The translations under genes and the position numbers were made by a program. Source: Pseudomonadota bacterium (GTDB lineage: Bacteria; Myxococcota; Polyangia; GCA-2747355; JACKDQ01). From it: 6,716 nt of DNA. The DNA is taken from the NCBI GenBank assembly GCA_030591195.1, contig JAUVBO010000148.1:1-6716 (forward strand), read 5' to 3'. Below, in pieces: positions 4,988 through 6,716 of this stretch. Within the stretch, counting starts at the first letter, position 1; each line of letters starts with the position of its first letter. The notes under the pieces are model-generated. The model was not told the DNA's origin, made no database searches, and worked only from the letters and a program-made list of their open reading frames with translations.

Positions 4988-6514
4988 GCGGGCGCGGCGC
5001 CGGGCGAGGGGGGCGATCAACAGCAGCAGCAGGACGTAGGGCAGGGGCCCGTTGCCCGGCGCCGGGTTGTTGCTGCCGGGCGCCAGGGAGCAGCCGCTGC
5101 TGCCGCCGCCCGCGAAGTGGCACTGGCCGTCGTAGCAGGCGCCGCCGTTGGCGCAGTAGGCGCCGGGGCCGTCGGCCACGCCGTCGCAGTCGTTGTCGAG
5201 GTTGTCGCAGATCTCCTGGGCCGGCTGGCGGGCGGTGCACCCGGTCCACGCGCCGTTGGCGCACGACTCGACGCCGGCCGAGCAGGCATTTTGGCAGGTC
5301 CGCGTCAGGTTCTCGTCTGATTGGCCGTTGCAGTCGTTATCCTTGCCATCGCAGACTTCCGCGCTCGGCTGGACACCACCCTCGCAGGCGCCCCAGGCGC
5401 CGTCGATGCAGGTCTGGGCGCCCTGCTCGCAGACGCCGACCGTCTCGCCACAGGGGCGGGTCTGGCCGTTGACGCAGTCACAGTCCTCGTCCACCGTGCC
5501 GTCGCAGTCGTTGTCGACGTTGTCGCAGAGCGTCTCCTGGTCCTGGTACTGGCGGTTCGAGGCTGCGGCGTGGGTCTCGTAGTCGCCGGTGGCGCAGTCG
5601 GTCCAGCCCGTCGTGCCGCCGCACGTCTTGCGCGTGCCGTGGCAGACCCCGCGCTGCTTGGAGCAGGTGGCGCCGACCAGCCCCTCGTCATCCTCGCCGT
5701 TGCAGTTGTTGTCCTTGCCGTCGCAGATCTCGGCGCTGACCTCGGTGACGATCCGCTGCAGGGCGGTCAGCAGCTGGGTGGCGTTGTTGGCCTGGTAGTA
5801 GCAGTTCTGCCCGCTGGTCGGGCTGTCGCTGTCGGGGTCGCAGCTGTCGTGGGTCTTGGTCCCGCCGGCCGCGGCCATCCGGTTGAGAGTCAACGCGTCG
5901 ACCTTGTCGGAGAAGCCGACGACCCAGGTCTTGATCTCGTAGCCGGCCATCGCGGTCACCGCGTCGACCGCCTTGAACCGGTTCTCGGGGGCGTAGGGCG
6001 AGCACCACTGCCAGCCGTCGGTGATGACGATCACGTGGTTGACCGAGTCGTCGGGGGTGTTGAGCGCCGGTGTCTGCAGCGCCTGGTAAAGGCTCTGGTA
6101 CATCGGTGTGAAGTTGCCGGCCGCTGGCGGTGGCGTGCCGAGCTGGACCTGGATCGTGTTGGCGCTGTTCGGGCCGATGGGCACCTTGATCTCGCCTGGT
6201 GAGCAACCCTGGGCGGTCGGGAAGACCATCAGGCCGAACTGGACGCTGCTGGCGAAGGTGGTGACCATCTGGCCGATGGTGGCGGCGGCGATGTTCCACT
6301 TGGTCTGGCCGCCGACGGTGTCGAGGACCATGCTCGAGGAGCGGTCAAGCACGATCAGCACCTTGCGCGGCCGGCAGTCCTGGCCATTGTCACCGGTGGC
6401 AGTGGTTGCCCGGGTCGGCGTGGGGCCCGGCGAGCTGGACGACGGCGCCTTCGGGGTGCAGGCGGTTGCCAGGACGACGAGGCCCAGGGTCGTGAGTCGT
6501 GAGTTCAGCGCCAT
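4985..6514 (-). CDS. vWA-domain lipoprotein with MopE-type metal-binding repeats and MYXO-CTERM-like tail
   Basis: This 509-residue exported protein has four visible parts. (1) A signal peptide with lipobox LATAC, lipidation expected at Cys19, followed by a Ser/Thr/Pro-rich linker (20-45). (2) A von Willebrand factor A domain (about 50-258) with a complete MIDAS: DRSSS at 57-61, Thr136 in NFTPM, and Asp166 in VITDG; it probably binds a divalent metal ion and a partner protein. (3) Four MopE-type motifs, E-x-CDxxDNxCxGxxDE, at about 262-278, 328-344, 386-402 and 434-450, separated by Cys-rich linkers of the form GVC-x2-G-x3-C-x2-G-x-W-x2-C. The fourth motif lacks the final DE. (4) A tail with Gly-Cys-Ser at 474-476, hydrophobic LPYVLLLLLIAPLA (491-504) and RRRAR, which fits MYXO-CTERM. 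The start ATG 6512-6514 is chosen for its GGAG site and lipobox. An ATG at 6568 lies upstream of the candidate promoter. The ligand is unknown. It converges with gspD. Confidence 0.85.
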   Translation of the reverse strand: MALNSRLTTLGLVVLATACTPKAPSSSSPGPTPTRATTATGDNGQDCRPRKVLIVLDRSSSMVLDTVGGQTKWNIAAATIGQMVTTFASSVQFGLMVFPTAQGCSPGEIKVPIGPNSANTIQVQLGTPPPAAGNFTPMYQSLYQALQTPALNTPDDSVNHVIVITDGWQWCSPYAPENRFKAVDAVTAMAGYEIKTWVVGFSDKVDALTLNRMAAAGGTKTHDSCDPDSDSPTSGQNCYYQANNATQLLTALQRIVTEVSAEICDGKDNNCNGEDDEGLVGATCSKQRGVCHGTRKTCGGTTGWTDCATGDYETHAAASNRQYQDQETLCDNVDNDCDGTVDEDCDCVNGQTRPCGETVGVCEQGAQTCIDGAWGACEGGVQPSAEVCDGKDNDCNGQSDENLTRTCQNACSAGVESCANGAWTGCTARQPAQEICDNLDNDCDGVADGPGAYCANGGACYDGQCHFAGGGSSGCSLAPGSNNPAPGNGPLPYVLLLLLIAPLARRRAR

Positions 6515-6522
6515 GTCTTCAT

Positions 6523-6526
6523 CTCC
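6523..6526 (-). promoter_or_regulatory. Ribosome binding site of the vWA lipoprotein gene
   Basis: GGAG on the minus strand lies 8 nt before ATG 6514. Together with the lipobox signal peptide that begins there, it favours 6514 over the in-frame ATG at 6568. Confidence 0.7.
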
Positions 6527-6548
6527 GTGCCGGTACGGCCCCGTATTG

Positions 6549-6564
6549 AGCAACTGCCGTACCA
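6549..6564 (-). promoter_or_regulatory. Candidate sigma-54 (-24/-12) promoter of the vWA lipoprotein gene
   Basis: On the minus strand the sequence TGGTACGGCAGTTGCT matches the sigma-54 consensus TGGCACG-N4-TTGCW at every defined position but one (C to T in the -24 box). The essential GG and GC are separated by exactly 10 nt. Transcription would start near 6538, giving a leader of roughly 24 nt that contains the GGAG site. Sigma-54 promoters need an enhancer-binding activator, and such regulators are abundant in myxobacteria. The match was found by eye and no start-site data exist. Confidence 0.65.
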
Positions 6565-6602
6565 CCACCGACCGCTTGTGATTTCAGATGGTTGCCGTGA
6601 CA

Positions 6603-6629
6603 GGGGTTCCTGATCGCCACCGGGGGTTC
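6603..6629. promoter_or_regulatory. Direct repeat GGGGTTC at 20-bp spacing, possible activator site
   Basis: GGGGTTC occurs at 6603-6609 and again at 6623-6629, a centre-to-centre distance of 20 bp, close to two helical turns, so both would face the same side of the DNA. It lies about 65-90 bp upstream of the inferred sigma-54 start. Binding by an activator is only inferred. Confidence 0.3.
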
Positions 6630-6634
6630 GCAAC

Positions 6635-6646
6635 CGACCGTGGTCG
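6635..6646. promoter_or_regulatory. Inverted repeat CGACC-GT-GGTCG, possible operator
   Basis: Perfect 5-bp arms flank a 2-bp centre, about 100 bp upstream of the inferred sigma-54 start. This is in the usual range for an enhancer-binding-protein site, but short palindromes of this kind are common in GC-rich DNA. Confidence 0.25.
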
Positions 6647-6696
6647 ATCGAGGATCTGGTCCCCAGTAGCCCTTCTGGCGTCGCGCGAACGGGCTT

Positions 6697-6710
6697 GGTG
6701 AGCTGTCACC
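6697..6710. promoter_or_regulatory. Inverted repeat GGTGA-N4-TCACC, possible upstream activator site
   Basis: Perfect 5-bp arms with a 4-bp spacer lie about 160-170 bp upstream of the inferred sigma-54 start. No gene is visible between 6569 and the window end. The site could equally belong to a gene beyond the window. Confidence 0.25.
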
Positions 6711-6716
6711 CCGTCC

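Noticed and set aside
5321..6202. Open frame of 293 codons on the plus strand opposite the vWA gene
   Set aside because: The Val/Ala/Gly-only translation mirrors the codon bias of the minus-strand vWA gene, and no motif or start signal is seen.
6515..6568. Earlier in-frame start for the vWA protein at ATG 6568
   Set aside because: It would put 18 polar residues before the lipobox signal peptide, lies upstream of the candidate sigma-54 promoter and lacks the GGAG seen before ATG 6514.

Overview
The window is high-GC DNA with strongly G/C-biased third codon positions. It most likely comes from a member of the Myxococcota (the myxobacterial branch of the former Deltaproteobacteria). The main pointers are a von Willebrand factor A (vWA) protein with MopE-type DNDCDG metal-binding repeats and a MYXO-CTERM-like tail (Gly-Cys-Ser, hydrophobic helix, Arg cluster), a GspD secretin with a charged C-terminal extension, and a sigma-54-type promoter. 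Genus and species cannot be read from the sequence.

Layout, left to right. Positions 2-223 are the 3' end of proB (glutamate 5-kinase, PUA domain), followed by a complete proA (261-1514); together they make the first two proline-biosynthesis enzymes. A gene-free gap of about 500 bp follows (1515-2019). It ends in a 52-bp tandem repeat (1842-1966) whose units can fold into small hairpins. A two-cluster 4Fe-4S ferredoxin lies on the minus strand (2020-2229). The ferredoxin-proximal part of the next gap carries a probable remnant of a formylglycine-generating-enzyme-like (SUMF1) gene on the minus strand (2237-2383). A plus-strand pair then starts at a TATACT box placed so that the first mRNA may be leaderless: a 70-residue membrane protein (2435-2647) and gspD (2695-4971), the outer-membrane secretin of type II secretion. 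Converging on gspD with only a 13-bp gap is the vWA/MopE-repeat/MYXO-CTERM lipoprotein gene (4985-6514, minus). Just upstream of it is a candidate sigma-54 promoter (6549-6564), and behind that are repeats that could be activator sites.

How the parts may work together: proBA and the ferredoxin are housekeeping and do not explain the rest. The right half looks like a cell-envelope or surface module. MYXO-CTERM proteins in Myxococcus are known to need the type II secretion system to reach the cell surface, so a lone secretin next to a MYXO-CTERM protein is suggestive, though adjacency alone proves nothing. No other gsp gene is visible here. The most unusual point is that the surface protein appears to carry both an N-terminal lipobox and a C-terminal MYXO-CTERM cysteine, so it could be lipid-anchored at both ends.
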